From the NCBI RefSeq assembly GCF_015762685.1, contig NZ_PEHF01000033.1:20945-84944 (forward strand): a stretch of DNA of 64,000 bases. Reading direction: 5' to 3'. Position 1 is the stretch's first letter, and each line of letters starts with the position of its first letter. The translations under genes were made by a program, and so were the position numbers. This DNA is from Candidatus Symbiopectobacterium sp. 'North America' (lineage in GTDB: Bacteria > Pseudomonadota > Gammaproteobacteria > Enterobacterales > Enterobacteriaceae). Below, piece by piece: positions 1 through 8,784 of this stretch. The notes under the pieces are model-generated. The model searched no databases, was not told where the DNA came from, and worked only from the letters and a program-made list of their open reading frames with translations.

Positions 1-468
1 TGCTAACGCGCGGGCAATCAGCACCAGTTGCCGTTCACCGCCGCTCAGCAGGTTCCAACGCCGCTCGGCCAGATGGGCGATCCCCAGCGCAGTGAGCTGC
101 TGCAAGACGGCGTCTTGTTCGCGCTGGCCCGGCACGGCAAACGTGCTCATGTGCGGGGTTAGCCCCATCATCACCATATCGAGCACGCTAAAAGCGAACG
201 CGCCTTCATGCGCCTGCGGCACCCAGGCAATCACGCTGGCGCGCTGCGCATCTGAATAACGGTGCAAGGGAGTATCGGCCAGCACAATTTCGCCGGAAAG
301 CAGCGGCAACACGCCAAGAATGGCGCGCATTAACGTGGTTTTCCCGCAGCCATTGGCGCCCAGCAGACAGCAGGCACTGCCCGCTGGCAGGGAAAACGCC
401 ACATCGCGCAATACCGCCTGGCGGGCATAACCTACCGTGGCCTGCCGCACCTCGAGCAGCGACATCAT
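1..468 (-). CDS. Iron/siderophore (or B12) ABC importer ATPase, 3' end beyond window
   Basis: Cytoplasmic ATPase of a FecCDE/BtuCD-type importer. Translated from the minus strand it begins MMSLLEVRQATVGYA and shows Walker A (GANGCGKTT, about residues 38-46), the Q-loop (VPQ) and the ABC signature LSGGERQ; the sequence then runs off the window, so Walker B and the H-loop are not visible. The start at 468 overlaps the stop of the upstream permease gene (ATGA), which implies translational coupling. With the permease and the binding protein it forms a three-gene minus-strand operon. The substrate cannot be read from the sequence; an Fe(III)-siderophore, haem or corrinoid is known for the family. 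Confidence 0.93.
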   Translation of the reverse strand, partial: MMSLLEVRQATVGYARQAVLRDVAFSLPAGSACCLLGANGCGKTTLMRAILGVLPLLSGEIVLADTPLHRYSDAQRASVIAWVPQAHEGAFAFSVLDMVMMGLTPHMSTFAVPGQREQDAVLQQLTALGIAHLAERRWNLLSGGERQLVLIARALA

Positions 469-1448
469 CGGCCTCCTCGTAACAACAGCAGCAGGAAGAA
501 TGGCGCACCGATAAAGGCGGTCAGAATGCCCAGCGGAATTTCAGTGGCGCTCAGCGCACGCGCCAATGTATCGGTCAGCAGCAGCAAAATGGCACCGATG
601 CTCATGGCAACCGGCAACAAACGCTGGTGATTATTTCCCGTCAGTAGACGGCCAATGTGCGGCACCACGAGCCCGACCCAACCGATAACACCAGCCACAG
701 CCACCGCGCTGGCGGTCATCAGCGTGGCGCAGACAATTAGCCCCATGCGCAAGCGTGTGACATTAATCCCCAGAGCACGTGCTTCATCGTCTGCCAGCGT
801 CAGCAGGTTCATGCACCAGCGCAGCAGCAGCAATGGCAGCATGCCCAGCAGAATGATCGGTGCACACAGGTCAAGATCAGCGCGCGTCACCGTGGAGAGC
901 CCACCGAGGAGCCAGAAGGTAATGGAGGGCAGTTGGGTATAAGGATCGGCGAGGGTTTTGATCAGTGAGATCCCCGCGCCGCACACCGTTCCCAGCGCAA
1001 TGCCAACCAGCACTAACGTCAACACCGGATCGTGCCGCGTCACCTGTCGGGTGATCAACCAAACCCCGGCCACCACCAGCAGTCCTCCAGCAAATGCCAG
1101 TAACTGGATCAATAGCAGCGGCAAACCCAGCCAAATCGCGATGCAGGCACCGAAGCCCGCCCCCGATGCCACGCCGAGAATATCAGGTGAGACCAACGGG
1201 TTACGAAACATCCCCTGATAGGTGGTACCTGCTCCTGCCAACGCAGCGCCAATCAGCAACGCCGCCACAATGCGCGGCAGGCGGATCTGCCAGAAAACGA
1301 TCTGATCTTGCGGCAAAAGGCTGTCAGGGCTGAAAAACAGCCCGATCACCCGATGAAGGCTCAACGGATACGCGCCGGAAAAAATAGCCAGCGCAATACA
1401 CAACAGCGCCAGAGTACTTAACAGCGTAAACAGGGTTACCGTTCTCAT
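465..1448 (-). CDS. FecCD-family ABC importer permease
   Basis: Integral inner-membrane permease of 327 residues, the normal length for the BtuC/FecCD family. It is hydrophobic throughout with about nine to ten predicted membrane segments. Family landmarks are the region LPRIVAALLIGAALAGAGTT near residue 55, the following RNPLVSPDILGVASGAG, and the C-terminal block GVIGWVGLVVPHIGRLLTG with the conserved PH-x-x-R. It overlaps the binding-protein gene upstream and the ATPase gene downstream by four bases each, so the three are cotranscribed. It appears intact. Confidence 0.95.
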   Translation of the reverse strand: MRTVTLFTLLSTLALLCIALAIFSGAYPLSLHRVIGLFFSPDSLLPQDQIVFWQIRLPRIVAALLIGAALAGAGTTYQGMFRNPLVSPDILGVASGAGFGACIAIWLGLPLLLIQLLAFAGGLLVVAGVWLITRQVTRHDPVLTLVLVGIALGTVCGAGISLIKTLADPYTQLPSITFWLLGGLSTVTRADLDLCAPIILLGMLPLLLLRWCMNLLTLADDEARALGINVTRLRMGLIVCATLMTASAVAVAGVIGWVGLVVPHIGRLLTGNNHQRLLPVAMSIGAILLLLTDTLARALSATEIPLGILTAFIGAPFFLLLLLRGGR

Positions 1449-2470
1449 TGCGCGTTAACGATACGGTTAAACCGGGCCTCGCTCAGCGGTGCATGCCAGA
1501 ACAACGTGGCAAAGCGCATCATGTCGGCTTCAAATGAACGTGCCACGTCCTCATCCAGCCAAGCGTGCAAGCGTCTCAAACCGAGCAGCCGATTGATACC
1601 CGGCGGCGCATCTAACCAGCCAAACGACAAGCCGCTAAGAAACAGGATGCGTTTTTGCGCAATGGCCTTCACACCCTGCCATACCGGATCCTGCGTCAAC
1701 GTGTGCAGGGTCGCCGACTCCTGCACCAAAATGATGTCCGGCTGCCAGGCCAGAAGGTTTTCCAGCGACACCTGCGCCAATCCCTGACGTCCCGGCAGTT
1801 GCGCGACATTTCTCAACCCCAGCAGTTCGGCCGCTTCAGTGTGCAGGGAACCGGCCAGCCCGGTTTCCAACCCACTGGCCCCGCGTGCGGCATAAAAGCG
1901 AACGTTGGCGGCATCCGAGTGGGCGAAGGACTGCGCCTCCTCAATAAACTGACGCGCCAATTCCGCCTGCGGCTCGGTGCGAAACGCCACGCCCAGCGCG
2001 TTCCCGATCTCCTGTAACTGCTGCGGCGTGCGCGCCAGCGTGCCGTTGATCAGTAGCCACGGGGTTTGTGTTTGGCTGCTGATACGTTGCGCTTGTGAGG
2101 TCCAGGTTTCATCCGCATTGCCACAGTCGACAATCAGATCGGGTTTCAGTGCGAGCAGTTTTTCCAGTGACAGCGTGGTCGCACGCCCCGCCAGACGGCC
2201 CAGCTTGGGTAAGCAGGTAATCACTTCCGGCAACAGATCGCTACCCGTTTGAGAGAAATCGAAGGAGGATAAACCCAGCAATTTTTCCGGTGCCGCCGCC
2301 ATTAGCAACAAATCGGCAGGCGCGCCCGCACTGATCACGCGCTGAATATTCTGCGGAGCGGGTAAGCTTCCCACCGCAAATGTCAGAGCGTCGCCGGAAA
2401 AGGCGGGCCATCCTCGCAGTAACCCTGCGGCAGCCATCGCCTCAAGTAAGCGTCGTCGTGTTACTAGCAT
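1445..2470 (-). CDS. Periplasmic iron-siderophore/corrinoid-binding protein
   Basis: Substrate-binding protein of the cluster-8 (FecB/BtuF-like) type, which delivers a metal chelate to the permease. I start it at ATG 2470 because AGGATG sits about eight bases upstream; a TTG at 2491 would add seven residues. The N-terminus MLVTRRRLLEAMAAAGLL has a twin-arginine-like TRRRLL motif, suggesting Tat export as seen in some FecB-like proteins. The body shows the family pattern SLEKLLALKPDLIVDCG and LLAWQPDIILVQ. First gene of the importer operon. A weak inverted repeat CGTTA...TAACG lies just upstream (about 2493-2520), and I see no convincing Fur box. Confidence 0.9.
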   Translation of the reverse strand: MLVTRRRLLEAMAAAGLLRGWPAFSGDALTFAVGSLPAPQNIQRVISAGAPADLLLMAAAPEKLLGLSSFDFSQTGSDLLPEVITCLPKLGRLAGRATTLSLEKLLALKPDLIVDCGNADETWTSQAQRISSQTQTPWLLINGTLARTPQQLQEIGNALGVAFRTEPQAELARQFIEEAQSFAHSDAANVRFYAARGASGLETGLAGSLHTEAAELLGLRNVAQLPGRQGLAQVSLENLLAWQPDIILVQESATLHTLTQDPVWQGVKAIAQKRILFLSGLSFGWLDAPPGINRLLGLRRLHAWLDEDVARSFEADMMRFATLFWHAPLSEARFNRIVNAQ

Positions 2471-2679
2471 AACATCATCCTGAATACGCAATATTTCGTT
2501 ACATATTTACACACATAACGAAAGGAACGTTGCTCAATGTCAACATTTGCTAACTCAGGTAATCATTCACTGCGTAACTTTTCAGATTCCACCGACGCTC
2601 AAAGACAAGGAATGCCAATACACTAACGTGGCCGAACTTAAGCTAATATCTTGGAAAATAAATATAAAATAGGGTGGTT

Positions 2680-3399
2680 ATGGCATGTTATCAATGGCGT
2701 TCACGCGCCGTAATGGCGACACTGATTGCGGTATCCGTCAGTGCCTGTGTACCGATGCAGCGCCAACGCGCCGCCTACACGGATCTTTGCCAAAGTGAGT
2801 ACAGCTTCAAAGTGCCTGGCCCGCAGGGTGAAACCACCCTGACGCTCGAAACCTATCTCTACGATCACGCGATCTCCTATGCCCCTTCCCGCTACAGGCA
2901 AGCGCTGTTCTCCATCCCTTACGTGAATGAGCCGGAAGCCAAACCGGAGTTTTATGTCCAACTGATCGCCTATAACAAAAACCGCCTGCGCCCTTCCCGC
3001 CCCGGTAAAAAAGGCGAACCTGCCATTCCGGTGCTCTACGACAGCAGGCAGGCTTATGTCACGCTGGAAGATGGCACGCGGGTAAATGCGCGGCCTGAAC
3101 TGTTTCTCGGTATGCTCGCCTACGATTTTCCGATTCCCGATATGAGATACGCACACCAGTCCCCCTACGACATCAACAGTGATGAAGTGCACCGCCGTAT
3201 CCCGAAACTCACGAACAACGACGATTACGGTTCAGTCTATGTAATATTCAAAACGCCAAGCCTCACGGAAAATGCCAAGTGGACCATCCACTTAGGGGAA
3301 TTAATGGTGGCGGGTCAAAAAGTGGCTATTCCCCCGATGCCGTTGTGTTATCACCCTAAGAAAGAGTGGATCGGCATTGAACCGCTGATGCGCCCGTAG
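2680..3399 (+). CDS. Putative lipoprotein of unknown function
   Basis: Protein of 239 residues with a type II signal peptide: basic start, hydrophobic stretch and lipobox VSAC with the lipidated Cys at about residue 23. The mature part has no motif I recognise; it is rich in Tyr and Pro with no repeats. I prefer ATG 2680 to the GTG two codons earlier. It is alone on the plus strand, divergent from the iron importer and convergent with the GlxA-type regulator, so context gives no function. It ends in TAG, which shows amber is used as a real stop in this genome. Confidence 0.75.
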   Translation: MACYQWRSRAVMATLIAVSVSACVPMQRQRAAYTDLCQSEYSFKVPGPQGETTLTLETYLYDHAISYAPSRYRQALFSIPYVNEPEAKPEFYVQLIAYNKNRLRPSRPGKKGEPAIPVLYDSRQAYVTLEDGTRVNARPELFLGMLAYDFPIPDMRYAHQSPYDINSDEVHRRIPKLTNNDDYGSVYVIFKTPSLTENAKWTIHLGELMVAGQKVAIPPMPLCYHPKKEWIGIEPLMRP

Positions 3400-3428
3400 C
3401 GAACCAAACCCTATGTATCACCGATGCA

Positions 3429-4391
3429 TCAGGAAGGAGAGGCTGGCCCACGGAACGCCCGACGCCATTCGCTCGGGCTCAGGTTAAAACGGGCCTTAAA
3501 ACGTTGTCGGAATGAAATCGGCGAGGCAAATCCCGCCATGTGAGCTACCACCTCGACGCTATGATCGCTGCTTTTCAACAACATCTGACTGCGCTGCAAT
3601 CGTTCCGCGGTAAGCCACTCGCCCACCGTCATACTGGTTGCCTTGATAAAGTGGCGGGTAAAGGTGCGGCGACTCATGCTGACAAAAGCCGCCAGCGCGT
3701 CCAGAGAGTGCGGCTGGTCGAGATGGCTGCGCAGATAGTCCAATAGCGCATTAATATGCGTGTCTCGTGTGGTTTCCGGCACCGGGCGTTCAATAAACTG
3801 CGCCTGCCCGCCATCGCGATAGGGAGGCACCACCATGCGACGCGCCACGCGATTTGCCAATGCACCGCCACAGTGACAACGGATAATATCCAGACAGCAA
3901 TCAATCCCTGCCTCCGTCCCGGCAGAGGTGATCAGGCGATCGTCACGGGTGTACAGCGCATTGCTGTCCAGTTGCACATCAGGGAAACGACGGCTGAAAT
4001 CGCGCTCAAACTCCCAATGGGTGGCCGCGCGCCGGCCCGCCAGTAACCCAGCATAAACCAGTACGTAAGTGCCAAGGCACAGCCCCACCACTTCCGCACC
4101 ACGTTGCCAAGCGCGAACCAGTGCCGCCAGCAGTTCAGGCGCGGGTTTCTCATCCGGGTGATGCCAAAACGGAATAATAATGATATCGGCCGTTTCCAAT
4201 AGCGCCAGACCGTGCTCCACATCAATGGAAATCCCACTATCAGAGCACACCCTGTCTGGCGTTAGTGCACAAATGTGCATCTCAAACCGACCCGGCTCCG
4301 GCAATGCCTTGCCGAAGACCATGCTGGGTACAGAAAAATGAAACGGGCTAAATCCTTCAGTGGCAACAATAGCAACGCGTAACGCGGACAT
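3429..4391 (-). CDS. GlxA/FtrA-family transcriptional regulator (DJ-1/PfpI + AraC)
   Basis: Intact 320-residue regulator. Residues 1-190 are a DJ-1/PfpI (class I glutamine amidotransferase-like) sensor domain with the nucleophile-elbow sequence VVGLCLGTYVL; residues about 210-315 are an AraC-type double helix-turn-helix (SLDALAAFVSMSRRTFTRHF, then VEVVAHMAGFASPISFRQRF). Family members act as ligand-responsive activators in the cytoplasm. It lies 60 bases downstream of a broken metallo-beta-lactamase-fold gene on the same strand, so it may have been its cotranscribed regulator. Confidence 0.92.
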   Translation of the reverse strand: MSALRVAIVATEGFSPFHFSVPSMVFGKALPEPGRFEMHICALTPDRVCSDSGISIDVEHGLALLETADIIIIPFWHHPDEKPAPELLAALVRAWQRGAEVVGLCLGTYVLVYAGLLAGRRAATHWEFERDFSRRFPDVQLDSNALYTRDDRLITSAGTEAGIDCCLDIIRCHCGGALANRVARRMVVPPYRDGGQAQFIERPVPETTRDTHINALLDYLRSHLDQPHSLDALAAFVSMSRRTFTRHFIKATSMTVGEWLTAERLQRSQMLLKSSDHSVEVVAHMAGFASPISFRQRFKARFNLSPSEWRRAFRGPASPS

Positions 4392-4451
4392 AGGCTATTT
4401 TCTGTGGCATATCGGTTTGCTGGCTACGGGCCATTGTCGTCACCAACGCCT

Positions 4452-5229
4452 TCAAAGCGCGAGCATTTCCCCATCGTCGGGAATCAACACCCGTTGTTCG
4501 ATGCCGTTTTCCCGACAGTATTCAAGCAGTTCGGCACGGCTAAGCAGGCAATGGTTCACCGCCTCCATGTGTGAGGCGCACAATAATGCTGTGCGGCAAC
4601 AGATCGAGCGTTCGACTGGCATCCTCTTTTCCCATAATAATCGGGCCAAAGCCATCCACGGTAGCGCACCCGATATTCAGCACTATTACCTCGGGTTGGT
4701 AACGCTCCAGACTGTCGACATAAGGGGGAGCCCATACGGTGTCGCCCGCAATATAAAGGCGTTTTTCCTCCGCGCTGTCAAACACCAGTCCGCTGGTTTC
4801 CCCCATACGCGCCGCCAGACCTGGGTTAGCATATAGGGCATCACTGCCATGCTGCCCGCCGGTTTTCCAGAGCGTGATACCGGCCAGGGTATTCTCCTGT
4901 GCCAGCACCTGTACGCACGTGAACCCCTGCGAGCGAATCAATGCGGCATCCTATAGATTCTGGGTATAAATCGGCATGTCCTTGGGGATATGACGTTGGG
5001 CGGCTTCGTCCCAATGGTCGGAATGGGTGTGCGTCACAATCACCGCATCCACCTCCAGCAGTGCTTCTAACGACAAGGGCAGCGACACCATCGGATTGCG
5101 CAGCCAGGAACGGGCGGTTCCGGCAAAGCCCTCCCAGGCCTCTTTCTCCGCCAGCATAGGGTCGATCAGGAAAGTCGCTCCGGCATAGTTCAACTTCAGC
5201 GTGGCATTACGAATTTGCGTCAATTTCAT
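4452..5229 (-). pseudogene. Broken MBL-fold metallohydrolase (UlaG-like)
   Basis: Remnant of an approximately 258-codon metallo-beta-lactamase-fold hydrolase. The first 92 codons are intact and include the metal-binding motif VTHTHSDHWD. A TAG at 4951-4953 follows YTQNL; the same frame then continues DAALIRSQGF and includes GDTVW. Near 4585 a single-base frameshift switches to the C-terminal frame (ASHMEAVNHCLLSRAEL, ending EMLAL). The TAG is one C-to-T change from CAG. Family members are soluble cytoplasmic hydrolases; the substrate is unknown. Translation would yield only a 92-residue fragment. Confidence 0.88.
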
Positions 5230-5564
5230 GGAAAACTCCCGTGGATAACATCCAGCAAGACAGTGTGAGCATCAATGGGTTGCAGTGTAAAACGCACAAA
5301 GAAAACGCATAAGTTGCCCGTAGGCCATTGATCGATGAAATTGGGACAATCTGATTGACGCAGCGCGGCGGCATAATTATTTCAATCCCTATAAAGGTGT
5401 ATTTTTATGTATGAACACCAATTTTAATTAAAAACAGGATCGAGATTAATAATCTTATTCACGCTGAATGTGCACACACATCAATTATTCACTGATATTG
5501 AAATGATAATTTAACCTTACCTTTCCACGATGTCATCACAGACCAAATAATAAAGAAAAGTGCA
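5230..5564. other. Intergenic region between divergent genes
   Basis: Divergent promoter region between the broken metallohydrolase and the YccM-like gene, increasingly AT-rich toward 5560. I found no convincing operator palindrome, terminator or small gene. Confidence 0.5.
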
Positions 5565-6674
5565 ATGAGGGAAAAAACAAGACAACGCTGGCAGCGCCGT
5601 CCCGGCACCACGGGGGGAAAATTGCCATGGAATGACTGGCGTAACGCTTCAACCTGGCGCAGAACGACGCAAATACTGTTATTGGCTATCAATATCTATA
5701 TCGGCGTGACCTTCTATTTTTGGGTGCGTTACTTTGAAACCGCCGGTGCCAGCGTTTATCTGCCCAGACCTGGCGGTATCGAAGGATGGTTACCAATTGC
5801 CGGACTAATGAATATCAAATATCTGTGGGAAATGGGACGTTTGCCACCGATCCATGTTGCCTCGATGCTGCTGCTTGTTGCCTTTATTATCACTAGCCTG
5901 CTAGTGAAAAAATCATTCTGTTCCTGGCTGTGTCCTATTGGGACATTTTCAGAATTGATTGATGCTGTCGGCAAGAAAATATTCAAACGGCATTTCACGC
6001 TGCCTACCTGGCTGGATATTCCACTGCGCGGCCTGAAATATTTGCTACTAGGTTTTTTTCTTTATATTGCGTTATCCATGCCAGCACAGGGCATTTATAG
6101 GTTCCTGATGTCCCCCTATGGCCTGATTGCCGATGTCAAAATGCTCGGTTTCTTCCGTAATATTGGCAACATCACCCTGGGCTTTATTATTGGATTCACC
6201 GTTATCAGCTTGTTTGTCCGGCATTTCTGGTGCCGTTATCTCTGTCCTTACGGCGCACTGCTGGGCCTGTTTTCGCTGTTGTCACCGGTAAAAATCCGTC
6301 GTGATGCCAACCGCTGTATCGACTGCGGCAAGTGTGCCAAAGCGTGCCCATCCCATATTCCCGTCGATAAGCTCATCCAGGTGAGAACCGCCGAATGTAA
6401 TGCCTGCATGACCTGCGTCGAATCCTGCCCAGTAGCATCAACGTTAAGCTTATCGCTGTTGAATGCACCGCACTCAGCGGCAAAAAGCGAGGATACGCAT
6501 CGCCCCCTGTGGCAGCAGGCAACACTCTCCGGCGCGATGATGACATTCCTGATTCTCGGCATCCTTTTCGCCACCGTTGGCTTCGCCATGTTGATCGGTG
6601 GCTGGGACGGCCCTATCCCCGAACAGATGTACTTCAAGCTTATTCCTGGCTCACAATCCATCGGTCACCCCTAA
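5565..6674 (+). CDS. YccM-like 4Fe-4S membrane protein
   Basis: Intact inner-membrane electron-transfer protein of 369 residues, very like E. coli YccM (NapH/CcoG relatives), including the N-terminus MREKTRQRWQRRPGTTGGKL. It has about five membrane helices, two membrane-associated CxxxCP motifs (CSWLCPIG and CRYLCPYG), and near residues 245-290 two 4Fe-4S ferredoxin clusters, CIDCGKCAKACP and CNACMTCVESCP. The family passes electrons from quinol toward a soluble partner; the partner of YccM is not established. It is a single gene with no obvious cotranscribed partner. A CCCCC/GGGGG hairpin about 25 bases after the stop may end transcription. Confidence 0.9.
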   Translation: MREKTRQRWQRRPGTTGGKLPWNDWRNASTWRRTTQILLLAINIYIGVTFYFWVRYFETAGASVYLPRPGGIEGWLPIAGLMNIKYLWEMGRLPPIHVASMLLLVAFIITSLLVKKSFCSWLCPIGTFSELIDAVGKKIFKRHFTLPTWLDIPLRGLKYLLLGFFLYIALSMPAQGIYRFLMSPYGLIADVKMLGFFRNIGNITLGFIIGFTVISLFVRHFWCRYLCPYGALLGLFSLLSPVKIRRDANRCIDCGKCAKACPSHIPVDKLIQVRTAECNACMTCVESCPVASTLSLSLLNAPHSAAKSEDTHRPLWQQATLSGAMMTFLILGILFATVGFAMLIGGWDGPIPEQMYFKLIPGSQSIGHP

Positions 6675-6821
6675 CCTCAATATCCCAAACCCCCCTTAAA
6701 ACAGGGGGAATTCTCCTTCATTAAGCATCGCACAAAGATAGTTTTACCTTCTGATTAATAATGACAATTTTACGTAATAAAAGATGAACAAATATTAATG
6801 TTACGTCACTTGCGATTTTTT

Positions 6822-6840
6822 GATAATAAGTCTCATTATT
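6822..6840. promoter_or_regulatory. Possible Fur box upstream of flp
   Basis: The 19 bases GATAATAAGTCTCATTATT match 14 of 19 positions of the classical Fur consensus, with both GATAAT and CATTAT half-sites intact. It lies about 75 bases before the flp start, inside an AT-rich promoter region (6700-6912). If real it would link the Tad pilus to iron status. This rests on base matching only. Confidence 0.35.
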
Positions 6841-6912
6841 GCTTCTGTTATCATCATGCCTGCTCAAGAATTAGTCATGATTTCTTTGGCTGCGAATAAA
6901 GAGAATCTTCCT

Positions 6913-7140
6913 ATGAGAAACATGAAAGCAAAATGTCGTTCTTTCCTGCGCGATGAGAGCGGTGTTACCGCCATTGAATACGGCATTCTGGCCGCTGCGA
7001 TGGCAGCGGCCATTGGCGCTATTTTTGGTGGCGATGGTATCTTTGTGAAAGCACTAAATGAGAAATTCAGCGCTATCGCCGATCAGATCACCAGCGCTGG
7101 CACCAGCACCGGTGGCGGCACGGCCTCCGGCGCGAAATAA
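6913..7140 (+). CDS. flp: Flp-type IVb pilin
   Basis: Major pilin of the Tad system, 75 residues. It has a short basic leader, a prepilin cleavage site after G17 (DESG|VTAIEYG), Glu at +5 and Tyr at +6 as in the Flp motif, and a hydrophobic helix (ILAAAMAAAIGAIFGG). The C-terminus is small, Ser/Thr/Gly-rich. I start at ATG 6913; the frame stays open upstream to 6820, but the extra 31 residues would place a non-leader segment before the prepilin signal. It is the first gene of the tad locus; the prepilin peptidase follows after eight bases. It is intact although most of the assembly machinery is not. Confidence 0.93.
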   Translation: MRNMKAKCRSFLRDESGVTAIEYGILAAAMAAAIGAIFGGDGIFVKALNEKFSAIADQITSAGTSTGGGTASGAK

Positions 7141-7147
7141 GCACGAG

Positions 7148-7699
7148 ATGGCGGTCAACGCACAGTGGCTGCAAGCGGCACTGCTGCTCGGGTGTCTGGC
7201 GTGGTGTATCATTACCGATCTGCTCGTGCGGCGCATTGCCAATCGGGCGGTATTGATTCTGCTGTTGGGCTGGTTGCTGTTTGGCATCACAGATGTGGTA
7301 CGACTCGGCGGAGGAAACAACGCTGCGTTACAGGAAATGCTGTGGGCGCTGCCGGGTGCCGCAGTGGTGCTGGTGGTCGGGTTTATCCTGTTTCTCACCG
7401 GACGGTTAGGTGCTGGCGACGTCAAGCTGATGAGCGTGCTGTGCCTGTGGGTTGGCTCGGGCCATCAGATCGTTTTTGTGCTGGTGACAGCGCTGGCAGG
7501 GGGCATTTTGGCACTCACACTGCCGCTGTTTAATGCCGTTCCCACCGCCGTGGCTCTGGGTATACAAGCAACCAACCGGCTGTTTAACAGCCGATTACCG
7601 CTACCTCCCGCACTGCCCGCCGATCTTTCTCAGGGCATACCCTATGGCGTCGCCATCGCCTTTGGCGCGATGTATGTCCTTATTTTCCCGTTGTTTTAA
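7148..7699 (+). CDS. cpaA: Flp prepilin peptidase (CpaA/TadV)
   Basis: Inner-membrane aspartyl peptidase of the A24 family, 183 residues, intact. It should cleave the Flp leader and the TadE/TadF pseudopilin leaders. Both catalytic aspartates are visible: D24 in CIITDLL and D91 in the GAGDVKL (GxGD) motif. It has about five to six membrane helices and is the short form without the N-methyltransferase domain, as usual for Tad systems. It follows flp directly. Confidence 0.93.
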   Translation: MAVNAQWLQAALLLGCLAWCIITDLLVRRIANRAVLILLLGWLLFGITDVVRLGGGNNAALQEMLWALPGAAVVLVVGFILFLTGRLGAGDVKLMSVLCLWVGSGHQIVFVLVTALAGGILALTLPLFNAVPTAVALGIQATNRLFNSRLPLPPALPADLSQGIPYGVAIAFGAMYVLIFPLF

Positions 7700-7788
7700 T
7701 TTCGATTGTTTTAACTTCGATTGTTTTAAATTTGAACGTTTTACTCCGTCGCAACATTAAGACGCACACGCTAAAGCAGGCAAGCTGA

Positions 7789-8703
7789 ATGAAAGTAAAC
7801 GCTACCTATGTACTGGCAGGACTCGTTGCGCTAATGGTTCGCAGCCATCTCGCCGCAACGCCCCCCGCACCGCCGCCGGTGGTGATTAAAGCCCCGGAAC
7901 AAACCGCTATTCTGGTGGCGGCCAAGGATCTGCATCCCGGTGATTTTATTGACACGGCCTCGCTGAGTTGACAGGTCGTGGAAGGGACGGTTTCTCGCAA
8001 TTTCAACTTTATCAGTGGCAAAGACAGCCAGTCACTGCTGCTGGGTGCTACGTTGCGTGAACCCGTTGCACAAGGAGCACCGCTAACCAGCAACGTATTG
8101 GTCAAGCCCGGCGAACCGGGTTTTGTCGCTGCCGTGCTGCGTAAAGGCATGCGTGCCATCTCCATTCCGACCAATGCGGTAGCCAGCAACTCCGGTCTGG
8201 TAGCAGCGGGCGATCGTGTCGACATCATTCTGAGCCTGCGACGCGATGAGCAGCCGGAACTGCCGCCTAGCAGCACGCAGCCTGTCGTCAGACCGATGCT
8301 GGCCTCCCAGACCATCGCGCGCGATCTGCGGGTGCTGGCGCTGAATAACCAAACCGACACCGATGTGCGTCCGCGCCGCGATGTGGAAGAGGACAGCGAG
8401 CAGGACGCCAACGCGCACAGCCACACGCCGGCCAGTACCAGCAGCTCACGAACCCCAAGCTACCAAACCGTCACCGTTGAAGTGACCCCCGAACAGGCAG
8501 AAGTGCTGGCGGTCGCGAAAGAGGTAGGGATGTTGCACATGGCGCTGCGCAGTGCGACACCCGATGCCCAGGATGAGAAACAAGGCCACTCTCGCGTCAC
8601 CACCCTGTCGCAAAGCACCACTATTTATAACGGGTTATCCAGCTATCAGGTGAAAGTTTATCACGGCGAGCAGAAGGGCGTGCTGGTGTTCCCCGCCCGC
8701 TGA
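7789..8703 (+). pseudogene. cpaB: Tad pilus assembly protein CpaB/RcpC, nonsense mutation
   Basis: CpaB/RcpC homologue of 304 codons, normally a periplasmic, inner-membrane-anchored protein with a SAF domain that works with the secretin. The N-terminal anchor and ILVAAKDLHPGDFID are present, then TGA at 7969-7971 interrupts the frame right after ASLS; the same frame continues QVVEGTVSRNF to the natural stop. In this family a Trp follows here, so TGG to TGA is the likely change. The rest is undamaged, including the C-terminal LSSYQVKVYHGEQKG. A read-through event or an internal start could still give the C-terminal part. Confidence 0.9.
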
Positions 8704-8784
8704 CGAACTGCATTCAGGCAGCCTGACAATGCCGCACAGCGGGCTGTTGATGGAACCATAAAAGCCATAACGGAATTAACGTAA

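Noticed and set aside
2493..2520. Fur box before the iron importer
   Set aside because: Only a short CGTTA/TAACG inverted pair; too few matches to the Fur consensus.
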